Below, piece by piece: positions 30,277 through 37,318 of a DNA stretch of 37,318 bases. Made by a program: the position numbers and the translations under genes. Each line of letters opens with the position of its first letter. Within the stretch, counting starts at the first letter, position 1. The notes under the pieces are model-generated. The model was not told where the DNA came from, searched no databases, and saw only the letters and a list, made by a program, of their open reading frames with translations. This stretch comes from CAYXRK01 sp964467615 (GTDB lineage: Bacteria > Hydrogenedentota > Hydrogenedentia > Hydrogenedentales > GCA-2746185), in NCBI GenBank assembly GCA_964467615.1, contig CAYXRK010000021.1:1-37318 (forward strand), in the 5' to 3' direction.

Positions 30277-32331
30277 TTGAATCGTTCGAGCCAAGGAAAT
30301 TGTTCGGCCGCCTGGGCGTGGGTGCATGGGCTGGAAGCCCACGCTACGGGTCTGTTGGTCTGCGCGGCCATTTGCGCTGGGGCGGCTTGGGGCGAGAAGG
30401 CGGCGCCGACATTCGAGAGTGACGTGCGGCCATTGGTCGAGATGTTTTGCCTTGATTGCCACAACGCAGTCGATCTGAAGGGCAATCTCAATCTCGAACG
30501 ATTTCAGACGATGGAAATGGCGGTCGATTCGCTGGCGATTTGGCAGCGGATCGGCAAGCGTCTCGAGGGTCACGAGATGCCGCCGAAAAAGGCGCCGCAG
30601 CCGAACGACGAGGAACGGGGCACGATCGTCGCCTGGGTCAACTCGCTCAAGCTGGACGAAGGCGATTGCAACCACATCGCGAGCGAAGAGACCGTGAGCT
30701 GGTATCCGGGCTACGCGATGAGCCGGCGGCTCAATCGGCACGAGTACGAAAACACCCTGCGCGATCTCCTTGGGGTCAAGGTGGACGTGGCGGACTTGTT
30801 TCCCGCCGACGGCGCGGGAGGCGAAGGGTTCGATACGACCGGCAACGCGCTTTTTCTTTCGGCTATCCAGGTCGAAAAGTATCTCGACGCGGCCGATCTG
30901 AGCGTCGAGCAGGTGCTTCCTCCCGAACGGCGTCGCGCATTGCGGCCATCGGCGGCATCGCGCGGCGGGGAAAGGCCCAACACGCCCGCGACGGCGGACG
31001 AAAAACAACTCGTAGCGATCCGCGACACATTGATAGCGGCCGCTCCGGGTTGGAAGAAGTCTCCCCGCGATGCAGCGGCACGGTCGGTGAGCGCGTTTGC
31101 CGAGCGGGCATGGCGCAGACGAATCCAGCCAGAGGAACTCGAACGTCTGCTCGGCATGTTCGACCAAGCATACGCGCGTGGAGACGGCTTCGAGAACGCG
31201 GTGAAGTTCGCGTTCAAGGCCGCGCTGGTGTCGCCGAATTTTCTGTTTCTCGCCGAGCCGGAACCCGAGCAGCCGGGCGTCTATGAACTCGGCAACTATC
31301 CGTTGGCGTCACGCCTGTCGTATTTCATTTGGGGATCGATGCCGGACGAGGAACTGTTTGCGCTCGCCGCTGAAGGCATCCTGCACGAGCCGGAGGTGCT
31401 CGCGGCGCAAGTCTCGCGGATGCTGCGCGATCCCAAGGCGAAGGCATTGGGCGAACTGTTCGCGGCGCAGTGGCTCGGCATCAGCCAACTCGGGGAAACG
31501 ACGCGGCCGGACGCGGAACGGTTTCCCCAGTTTGACGACGCGCTCCGAGACGACATGCGCAAGGAGGCCGCGGCGATGTTCAACTGGGTCGTGATGAACG
31601 ACCGCAGTCTTTTGGAACTTATCGACGCGAACTACACGTTCGTGAACGACGCATTGGCCGAGATTTATGGGATCTCCGGCGTGACCGGCGCCGAGATGCG
31701 ATTGGTGAAACTTTCGGGCCAAGACCGGGGCGGCGTGCTGGGCATGGCGGCGGTCCTGACGGCGACGTCGCAACCGTTGCGGACGAGCCCGGTCCTTCGC
31801 GGCAAATGGGTTCTCGAGCAACTCCTCGGCGAGGGCGTGCCCGCGCCGCCTCCGAACGTCCCGCAGTTACCGGCGGACGATGCGCCTCAGCCCGACGGCC
31901 TGACGATGCGCGCGCGGCTCGAGGCCCATCGCGCGAATCCGGATTGCGCGGCCTGCCACAGCCGCATGGACCCGATCGGGTTCGGCCTCGAAAACTTCGA
32001 CCCGATTGGGCGTTGGCGAACGGAGCAGACCGGCCAGCCAATCGATGCGCAGGGTGTGCTGCCTTCCGGCGAAAAATTCAATGGGCCACGCGAATTGAAA
32101 CAAATTCTTCTCAACCGGAAGGACGACTTCGCGCGGAACCTGTCGCGCAAAATGCTTGGATACGCGCTGGGCCGAACGCTTACTCAGTACGACGAGTGCG
32201 TGGTGCAGGATTGTCTCGAGGCCCTGCAGCAGAACGACTATCGGCCTTCGGCGCTTTTTAATCAGATCGCAATGAGCTATCCTTTCCTTCACAGGTATGG
32301 CGGCGGCGCGGCCGCGGGAGATACGGATTGA
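30277..32331 (+). CDS. DUF1592-family multi-domain protein with CXXCH heme motifs (planctomycete cytochrome type)
   Basis: This 684-residue exported protein carries CXXCH heme-binding motifs at 58-62 (CLDCH) and 557-561 (CAACH). The first is in the planctomycete-type cytochrome C segment (FESDVRPLVEMFCLDCHNAVDLKG). The order after it is DUF1587 (YAMSRRLNRHEYENTLRDLLG), DUF1595, DUF1592 (LASRLSYFIWGSMPDEELF), DUF1588 (RTSPVLRGKWVLEQLLG...CAACHSRMDPIGFGLENFDPIGRWR) and DUF1585 at the end. These proteins occur with DUF1552 partners and are suspected to act on complex carbohydrates or other substrates by electron transfer; function is not established. TTG 30277 is taken as start, but an inverted repeat at 30316-30344 lies within the first codons and a start nearer 30355 is possible. 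Confidence 0.9.
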   Translation: MNRSSQGNCSAAWAWVHGLEAHATGLLVCAAICAGAAWGEKAAPTFESDVRPLVEMFCLDCHNAVDLKGNLNLERFQTMEMAVDSLAIWQRIGKRLEGHEMPPKKAPQPNDEERGTIVAWVNSLKLDEGDCNHIASEETVSWYPGYAMSRRLNRHEYENTLRDLLGVKVDVADLFPADGAGGEGFDTTGNALFLSAIQVEKYLDAADLSVEQVLPPERRRALRPSAASRGGERPNTPATADEKQLVAIRDTLIAAAPGWKKSPRDAAARSVSAFAERAWRRRIQPEELERLLGMFDQAYARGDGFENAVKFAFKAALVSPNFLFLAEPEPEQPGVYELGNYPLASRLSYFIWGSMPDEELFALAAEGILHEPEVLAAQVSRMLRDPKAKALGELFAAQWLGISQLGETTRPDAERFPQFDDALRDDMRKEAAAMFNWVVMNDRSLLELIDANYTFVNDALAEIYGISGVTGAEMRLVKLSGQDRGGVLGMAAVLTATSQPLRTSPVLRGKWVLEQLLGEGVPAPPPNVPQLPADDAPQPDGLTMRARLEAHRANPDCAACHSRMDPIGFGLENFDPIGRWRTEQTGQPIDAQGVLPSGEKFNGPRELKQILLNRKDDFARNLSRKMLGYALGRTLTQYDECVVQDCLEALQQNDYRPSALFNQIAMSYPFLHRYGGGAAAGDTD
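30316..30344. repeat. REP-like inverted repeat inside the DUF1592 gene start
   Basis: GCGTGGG (30316-30322) and CCCACGC (30338-30344) are inverted, and an inner GGGCT-GGA-AGCCC (30328-30340) forms a tight hairpin. This looks like a short palindromic interspersed element rather than coding design. No second copy was found in the window. Confidence 0.5.
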
Positions 32332-33695
32332 GCGAGCGGCGTTGGGAAATATCGCGGCGGACGATGCTGCGGGGCATGGGCGCGGCGATTGCACTTCCCG
32401 TACTGGACGCGATGATCCCCTCGCGCGCGCTAGCGACAGCGCTAGGTCCGAAGCCGCCGGTGCGCATGGCGTGCATGTATTTCCCGAACGGCGTTTGGCA
32501 GGACGCGTGGATTCCCAAGGCCGCGGGCGAAGGGTTCGAGTTGCCGTATTCGCTCGGGCCGCTCGCGGAATTCAGGTCGTCTATCAGTGTTTTCTCGGGG
32601 CTCGACAAGGCGGCGAGCCACTCGGGCGACGGCCACTATGCGAAGACGGCGAACTATCTGACGGGCCTGCCCGTCACCAAAACGACCGGCAAGGACATCA
32701 GCGCGGGCGGCGTTTCGATGGACCAGCTCGTCGCCGCGAAGCTCGGGCACTTGACGCCGCTGCCGTCGCTCGAACTGGGTATCGATCCGGTCATCTCCGG
32801 CATCGACAGCAACGTCGGGTATACGCGCCTGTATGGGTCGTACATTTCGTGGCGCTCGGCGACGCTGCCGGTAGCGAAGGAGATCAATCCGCGCTTCGCC
32901 TACGAACGCCTCTTCGGCCAGAAGGACGACCAGGGCCGCGAGGTCCGTCGAGGCCGCAACGAAGAATTTCAAAGCTTGCTCGACATGGCGCTGGACGATG
33001 CGCACCGGTTGCGGGCGAGTTTGGGCCGCGACGATCAGGTGAAGCTCGACGAGTATCTCGAGTCGGTGCGGGCGGTCGAAAAACGCATCGAGTTCACACT
33101 GAAGCCGGATCCACGCGAATGGAAACCTGAACAAGCCGCCGAATTACCCGGCGCGCCGCCGCCTGTGCCTCCGGCGGATTTTCGCGAGCATGTGACGCTG
33201 ATGCTCGATTTGATGGCGCTGGCGTTTCAGACGGACTCGACGCGCGTGCTGTCGTTTATGTTCGCGAACGATGTGTCGGGCCGAAACTTTTCGTTTTTGC
33301 CGGGTGTCTCCGGCGGGCACCACGACATGTCGCACCACGAGAACAATCCGGAGAAGACCAAGCAATACAGCGAGATTACGCGGTGGCACGCGGGGCAACT
33401 GGCGTATTTGCTCGGCAAGTTACGCGCGGTGCGCGAAGGCGAGGGGACGCTGCTGGACAATTGCATGATTCTGTTCGGGTCGAGCATATCGGACGGGAAC
33501 CGCCACGACCCGAACAACTTGCCGATCGTGCTGGCGGGCGGCGCCGGCGGAAACCTGCGTACGGGAGTTCACGTCGCGAGCGCGAAGAACACGCCGCTGT
33601 GCAACCTGTACGTCAGCATGCTGGACGCGATGGGCGTCGAGGTCGAGTCCTTCGGCGACAGCACGGGGCGGCTGGCGGAACTGACGCCTGCGTGA
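32328..33695 (+). CDS. DUF1552 protein with Tat signal
   Basis: This 455-residue protein begins SERRWEISRRTMLRGMGAAIALPVLDAM, a twin-arginine signal (SRRTMLRG) for export of a folded protein. The rest fits the DUF1552 family: RMACMYFPNGVWQDAW, ISVFSGLDKAASHSGDGHY, a central VSMDQLVAAKLGH segment, FMFANDVSGRNFSFLPG, GGHHDMSHHENNPEK and CMILFGSSISDGNRHDPNNLPIVLAGGAGG. This is an alkaline-phosphatase-like fold related to DUF1501. The start is TTG 32328, overlapping the DUF1592 stop (TTGA), with GGGAG upstream, so the two proteins are translationally coupled and presumably form one complex. The reaction is unknown. Confidence 0.93.
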   Translation: MSERRWEISRRTMLRGMGAAIALPVLDAMIPSRALATALGPKPPVRMACMYFPNGVWQDAWIPKAAGEGFELPYSLGPLAEFRSSISVFSGLDKAASHSGDGHYAKTANYLTGLPVTKTTGKDISAGGVSMDQLVAAKLGHLTPLPSLELGIDPVISGIDSNVGYTRLYGSYISWRSATLPVAKEINPRFAYERLFGQKDDQGREVRRGRNEEFQSLLDMALDDAHRLRASLGRDDQVKLDEYLESVRAVEKRIEFTLKPDPREWKPEQAAELPGAPPPVPPADFREHVTLMLDLMALAFQTDSTRVLSFMFANDVSGRNFSFLPGVSGGHHDMSHHENNPEKTKQYSEITRWHAGQLAYLLGKLRAVREGEGTLLDNCMILFGSSISDGNRHDPNNLPIVLAGGAGGNLRTGVHVASAKNTPLCNLYVSMLDAMGVEVESFGDSTGRLAELTPA

Positions 33696-33752
33696 TCACG
33701 AAAGACCGCATACACTAATTCACGCAAAAGAATTACTCAGACACGAATCGTT

Positions 33753-34336
33753 GTGAATCCTGCGACACATTTCTTGACCGGCTGGGCGTTCTCGTTGCCG
33801 GTCCCGCTCGAACGAAAGGACCGCGCGCTGGTCGTTCTGGCTTCGGTCGCGCCGGACCTCGATGGGTTGGTGTTGATTGGCGATTTCGCCCAGGGTCGAT
33901 CGCTGGACTCGCTCGAATTGTGGAGCCGGTACCACCACGTGCTCGGGCACAACATTGCGTCCGCCGTTGCGATTGCGGCGGTGTGCGCGGCGCTGGGACG
34001 CCGCAAATTGCTGGTGGCAGGCCTTTCGTTTGTGTCGGTGCATCTGCATTTTTTGGAGGACATCATCGGCGCGCGGGGGCCGGACGGTATCAATGGCCGA
34101 TACCGTACCTGTTGCCGTTTTCTAACGCGTGGCAACTCACGGTGCCTTGGCAGTGGCAACTTAACGCGTGGCCGAATATCGCGATCACGATAGGACTGCT
34201 CGCGATCACGGTGTATTGGGCGTGGTCGAGGGGCCTATCTCCCGTCGGGATATTTTCGTTGCGCGCTGATCGGGCGTTCGTGTCGGCGTTGCGCGACCGG
34301 TTTGGCGCGCCGAAGAATTCCGAAGGCGCGAAGTAG
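33753..34336 (+). pseudogene. membrane-bound metal-dependent hydrolase (YdjM/DUF457-like), frameshifted
   Basis: The first part (GTG 33753) reads MNPATHFLTGWAFSLPVPLE with H6, the metal motif VAPDLDG, HHVLGHN and HLHFLEDIIGARGPDG. This is the N-terminal half of the YdjM-type family. After GG at 34086-34087 the frame must shift by one base to continue naturally as YQWPIPYLLPFSNAWQL...WQLNAWPNIAITIGLLAITVYWAW, ending at the TAG at 34336. Restoring one missing base (a T in GG[T]TAT) joins both halves into a protein of about 194 residues. Either the gene is recently inactivated or the base was lost in assembly. The ribosome site before GTG is weak. Confidence 0.8.
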
Positions 34337-34340
34337 CTCG

Positions 34341-36188
34341 TTAGGCGTGCGCCGAGGCCAGACCCTTCGCGATCGATTCGGGGACTTGGATCCGCATGTC
34401 GAGCAGGATTTGCGCGTAGGCCTTGCCTTGCGGATCGTTTCGCAAACTGGCGATGCCGCCGCCGCCGAGGGACTCGTGCAGTATGAAGTTTACCGCGTGG
34501 ATTCCGGGCAGATCGTAGCGATCGACGCCACCGTCCATGAGGTAGCTGAAATATTCGCGCACTCTTTCGGCAGTCAACTCGCGCCGGATTAGGGGCCAGA
34601 GCCCCGGTTCCCGCGCGATGATGCCGATGTTCGAGTCGTTGCCCTTGTCGCCGCTGCGGCCATGCGCGATCGCGACGAGCGGAACCTCGGCAAAGGGCCC
34701 GTCGGTCTTACGCAACTCGGTGATGACGGGGCGGCGAATTGTCGCCGGGTTGAACGGCCCACCGCCAACAAAGGGGGACGTCCAAGTTTCGCCGCCCATG
34801 GACACGGTGGGGACGACGCTGTCTTTTCCAACGGTTAGTGAGAAAAGACGGACTACGGGCGAGGGTTTCGCGCGGCTGCCTCCCATGCCGGAGGTGCCGG
34901 GGGACATCGACGTGCCGGAGGACGTGAGTTCACGGAGCAAGAGGCCGAGCGCGTCGGCCGAGACGTGTTTCGCGGCGAGCTTGAGTAACACTTCGCGTAG
35001 AGGTTTGACGCGATTCGGCCCGGCGGGAGCCTCGCCCTCTCCTGGAGATTTGAAGCGCGAATGTGGGCCGTAGCCCGCCTCCGCGCCGAGAATTTCGACG
35101 CTGGTCTCCGTGAAGTCCGGCGCACCGCGGCGCTTGAGCATCGCGCTTACCCGAGCTAGGACGGAGTCGGCGGTCTTTCGCGCTTTGCCTGCGGCGTCGA
35201 TTCCGCGGATGGTGAGGTATGAACCGACGCGGTAACCGTCGCGGTAGGTGCCGGAGACCTTGAGGCGATCCGTGGGGACCGTGCCTCTCGCATGCTCGAC
35301 GCGTGCGCGATCCGGGCCGATGTCGGTGATGACGACCTCGGAAAAATCGCATACGACGTCGGGAAGGATATACGCCTGCGGATCGCCGATTTCGTACACG
35401 AGTTGTTCGGCGACGGTCTTACGGTTGACCAAACCACCGGTGCCTTCGGGTTTCGTCACGGTGAACGAGCCGTCCGCCTCGACTTCCGCAATCGGGTATC
35501 CGATGTTTTCCCAACTGCCGCAGGCGTCCCAATCGGTGAAGAGCCCGCCAGTGGCTTGCGCGCCGCATTCGATGATGTGCCCGGCGAGGCTGCCTCCGGC
35601 GAGTTGGTCGTAGTCCTCCGGTTTCCATCCGAACTCGTGGATGCACGGGCCGAGCGTGACGGAGCTGTCCACGACCCGGCCGGTAATCACGATGTCCGCG
35701 CCCTTCGCCAACGCGGACGCGATGGGGAAGCCGCCCAAATACGCGTTGACGCTCATGAAGTCCTTTGGCATTTCCGCGCCGGAGAACATCTCGCGCGTTC
35801 CGGCGGCGCGTAGATCGCCGACGCGGCCCATCAGGTCGTCACCGGTGACGGTCGCGACTTTGAGGTTGAGACCCAGCTCCCGGATGAGCGCCTCCGTTGC
35901 GCGCGCGCAGGCCTCGGGGTTGACGCCGCCGGCGTTCGAGACGACTTTTACGCCTTGCTTGGCAATCTCGGCGAGCGAATTCTTGAGCGTGACCGTGACG
36001 AAATCGACCGCGTACCCTTCGTCGGGTTTTTGCGCGCGCGCGCGGGCCATGATCGACATCGTGATCTCGGCGAGGTAGTCGAACACGAGGTAGTTCAGCT
36101 TCCCCGATGCGAGCAACTGCGGTGCGGCAATGTATGAATCGCCCCAGAAACCGCTCGCCCCGCCAATTCGAATTGTCTTGTTGCTCAT
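34341..36188 (-). CDS. AtuA-like protein (DUF1446), terpenoid/acyl-CoA catabolism
   Basis: This 615-residue protein starts at ATG 36188 (GAGGAC upstream) with TIRIGGASGFWGDSYIAAPQLL, the AtuA opening. Further signatures are SNAGGVNPEACARATEAL, VTGDDLMG, ITGRVVDSSVTLGPCIHEFGW, GHIIECGAQATGGLFTDW and KPEGTGGLVNRKTVAEQL. A C-terminal domain (about 515-615, PLVAIAHGRSGDKGNDSNIGIIAREPG) is the small AtuA-associated fold. AtuA belongs to the acyclic terpene utilisation pathway (citronellol and geranyl-CoA) of Pseudomonas, where its reaction is not fully defined. It lies 137 bases after the acyl-CoA dehydrogenase gene on the same strand, matching that pathway. Length is normal. Confidence 0.88.
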   Translation of the reverse strand: MSNKTIRIGGASGFWGDSYIAAPQLLASGKLNYLVFDYLAEITMSIMARARAQKPDEGYAVDFVTVTLKNSLAEIAKQGVKVVSNAGGVNPEACARATEALIRELGLNLKVATVTGDDLMGRVGDLRAAGTREMFSGAEMPKDFMSVNAYLGGFPIASALAKGADIVITGRVVDSSVTLGPCIHEFGWKPEDYDQLAGGSLAGHIIECGAQATGGLFTDWDACGSWENIGYPIAEVEADGSFTVTKPEGTGGLVNRKTVAEQLVYEIGDPQAYILPDVVCDFSEVVITDIGPDRARVEHARGTVPTDRLKVSGTYRDGYRVGSYLTIRGIDAAGKARKTADSVLARVSAMLKRRGAPDFTETSVEILGAEAGYGPHSRFKSPGEGEAPAGPNRVKPLREVLLKLAAKHVSADALGLLLRELTSSGTSMSPGTSGMGGSRAKPSPVVRLFSLTVGKDSVVPTVSMGGETWTSPFVGGGPFNPATIRRPVITELRKTDGPFAEVPLVAIAHGRSGDKGNDSNIGIIAREPGLWPLIRRELTAERVREYFSYLMDGGVDRYDLPGIHAVNFILHESLGGGGIASLRNDPQGKAYAQILLDMRIQVPESIAKGLASAHA

Positions 36189-36325
36189 CGTGCTGTCCTC
36201 AATTCTTGTCTGATCGTCCCGGTGCAATACGAAAGAGCCGGCGTCTGACTTCGACGTAACTGTTGACGGCGACATAGATCGACTCGAACGCTCAGCGCCC
36301 GATATTCCTTGTTCTTCGACACGGC

Positions 36326-37318
36326 TCAGGCCTTTCCACGCGAGGGCAGTGTGCCCATGTATTTGCAGATGATGCCGAGCATTACCTCGTCCGCGCCGCC
36401 GCCGATGGAAGCGAGGCGGCCGTCGCGATAGCTGCGCGAGATAGGCGTTTCGTCCATGAAACCCATGCCACCCCAGTATTGGAGGCATGAGTCCGTCACT
36501 TCGCGGCGGAGGCGTCCGGCCTTGAGCTTTGCCATCGACGCGAGCATCGTGCAGTCCTTGCCGCTGACGTGCATGTCCACCGCTTTCCAGGTCAGCGCCT
36601 CGAGGCACTCGACTTCCGTCATCAACTCGGCCATCCGGAAATGGATGACTTGGTTGTCGAGCAGCGGCTTGCCGAAGACCATGCGCTGCGAGGTGTATTT
36701 GATCGTCTCTTCGATGGTCGACTTGAGGCCGGTGATTGCGCCGAGCGCGGCATACATGCGTTCTTCCTGGAACTGCATCATTTGGTAGGTGAAGCCTTCA
36801 TTCTCGCTGCCGATGAGATTGCGCGCGGGCACGCGCACGTCCTCGAAGTGCAGCTCGGCGGTGTCGGAGGATTTCATTCCCATCTTCTTGAGCTTGCGCT
36901 CGATCGTGACGCCCTTGACCCGCTTGCCGTCTTCCTTGAGCGGAAGCACGAGCAGGCTCTTGTTGCGATGGGCGTTCCTCTCTTCCGGCGCGGTGATGCA
37001 CAAGAGGCAGGCCCAGTCCGACTGCGTGCCGCTCGTGATCCACATTTTGCCGCCGTTGACGATGTAGTCGCCGCCGCTCTTGATGGCGCGCGTTTTGATC
37101 GAGGCGACGTCCGACCCCGCGCCGGTCTCAGACACGGCGATGGACGTGACCATGTCGCCGCTGATCGCCGGCGCGAGATAGTCCCGGCGCAACTCGTCCG
37201 AACCGAAGCGGGCGAGCGCGGGCGTGGCCATGTCGGTCTGCACGCCGATGGCCATTGGCACACCGCCGCATTTGCAATAGCCGAGCGTCTCGTCCATCAC
37301 TGCTTGATACGAGTAGTC
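36326..37318 (-). CDS. acyl-CoA dehydrogenase, 5' end beyond window
   Basis: An open frame continues to the right edge, so the N-terminus is missing; the visible part is about 330 residues. It contains the FAD-binding signature VSETGAGSDVASIKTRA, GGKMWITSG, the middle beta-domain KKMGMKSSDTAELHFEDVRVPARNLIG, ERMYAALGAITGLK and the C-terminal CLQYWGGMGFMDETPISRSYRDGRL, then GGADEVM with the Glu that serves as catalytic base in this class. It oxidises an acyl-CoA to the 2-enoyl-CoA, passing electrons to ETF. Its pairing with AtuA suggests a citronellyl-CoA- or isovaleryl-type substrate, by context only. Confidence 0.94.
   Translation of the reverse strand, partial: DYSYQAVMDETLGYCKCGGVPMAIGVQTDMATPALARFGSDELRRDYLAPAISGDMVTSIAVSETGAGSDVASIKTRAIKSGGDYIVNGGKMWITSGTQSDWACLLCITAPEERNAHRNKSLLVLPLKEDGKRVKGVTIERKLKKMGMKSSDTAELHFEDVRVPARNLIGSENEGFTYQMMQFQEERMYAALGAITGLKSTIEETIKYTSQRMVFGKPLLDNQVIHFRMAELMTEVECLEALTWKAVDMHVSGKDCTMLASMAKLKAGRLRREVTDSCLQYWGGMGFMDETPISRSYRDGRLASIGGGADEVMLGIICKYMGTLPSRGKA

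Noticed and set aside
30229..31167. 312-codon open frame on the minus strand opposite the DUF1592 gene
   Set aside because: Antisense shadow with Arg-rich composition; the plus-strand protein has clear family motifs throughout.
1..37318. CRISPR array, transposon ends, tRNA or rRNA genes
   Set aside because: No regularly spaced repeats, no transposase frame with terminal inverted repeats, and no cloverleaf or rRNA-like sequence was seen.

Overview
The window is GC-rich bacterial chromosome with many single-gene or short operons on both strands and one 100-N scaffold gap (1895-1994), so it is probably from a draft or metagenome assembly. Three things suggest a planctomycete-like or Candidatus Hydrogenedentota-type bacterium. 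They are a prepilin of the DUF1559-like 'H-X9-DG' class, a paired DUF1592/DUF1588-type cytochrome protein and Tat-exported DUF1552 protein, and a bacterial type IV pilin with a sigma-54 promoter. The wide mix of housekeeping genes also fits. The phylum is an inference; there is no rRNA or tRNA gene. I found no CRISPR array, transposase, phage gene or integrase.

Left part (1-9.4 kb): a degenerate J-domain-like protein coupled to a partial downstream gene (1-1301, minus); an H-X9-DG pilin interrupted by the assembly gap; an unknown 344-aa protein; a zinc-ribbon protein and an NtrC-family sigma-54 activator in one operon; a secreted type I phosphodiesterase with a small cupin; an exported charged repeat protein; and an orphan sugar-type ABC permease.

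Middle (9.4-22.3 kb): an MsbA-like lipid/glycan exporter with a WlbB-type acetyltransferase; an RsbU-type PP2C phosphatase; a small lipoprotein; pdxJ, apparently transcribed as a leaderless mRNA; a PilA-like pilin with a textbook sigma-54 promoter and intrinsic terminator; a three-gene envelope polysaccharide operon (Wzz-like, unknown exported protein, Wzy/WaaL-like); a divergent Gfo/Idh/MocA sugar oxidoreductase; a CinA whose deamidase domain looks dead; and an RlpA-like double-psi beta-barrel protein lacking the usual catalytic His.

Right part (22.3-37.3 kb): a MNT/HEPN toxin-antitoxin pair whose HEPN toxin carries an in-frame amber codon; a thioredoxin-like protein with a HAD phosphatase; a transketolase-bioB-HAD operon; an orphan oligopeptide-binding lipoprotein; the DUF1592-type cytochrome/DUF1552 pair; a frameshifted membrane metal-dependent hydrolase; and AtuA plus an acyl-CoA dehydrogenase cut by the right edge, suggesting branched or isoprenoid acyl-CoA catabolism.

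There is no single obvious new defence or mobile system. The best candidates for undescribed biology are the polysaccharide operon with its unknown exported middle gene, the HPD-less J-domain pair, the exported repeat protein, and the pilin/sigma-54 regulatory arrangement. Two genes (HEPN toxin, YdjM-like hydrolase) are broken by single-base changes, which may be real decay or consensus errors.
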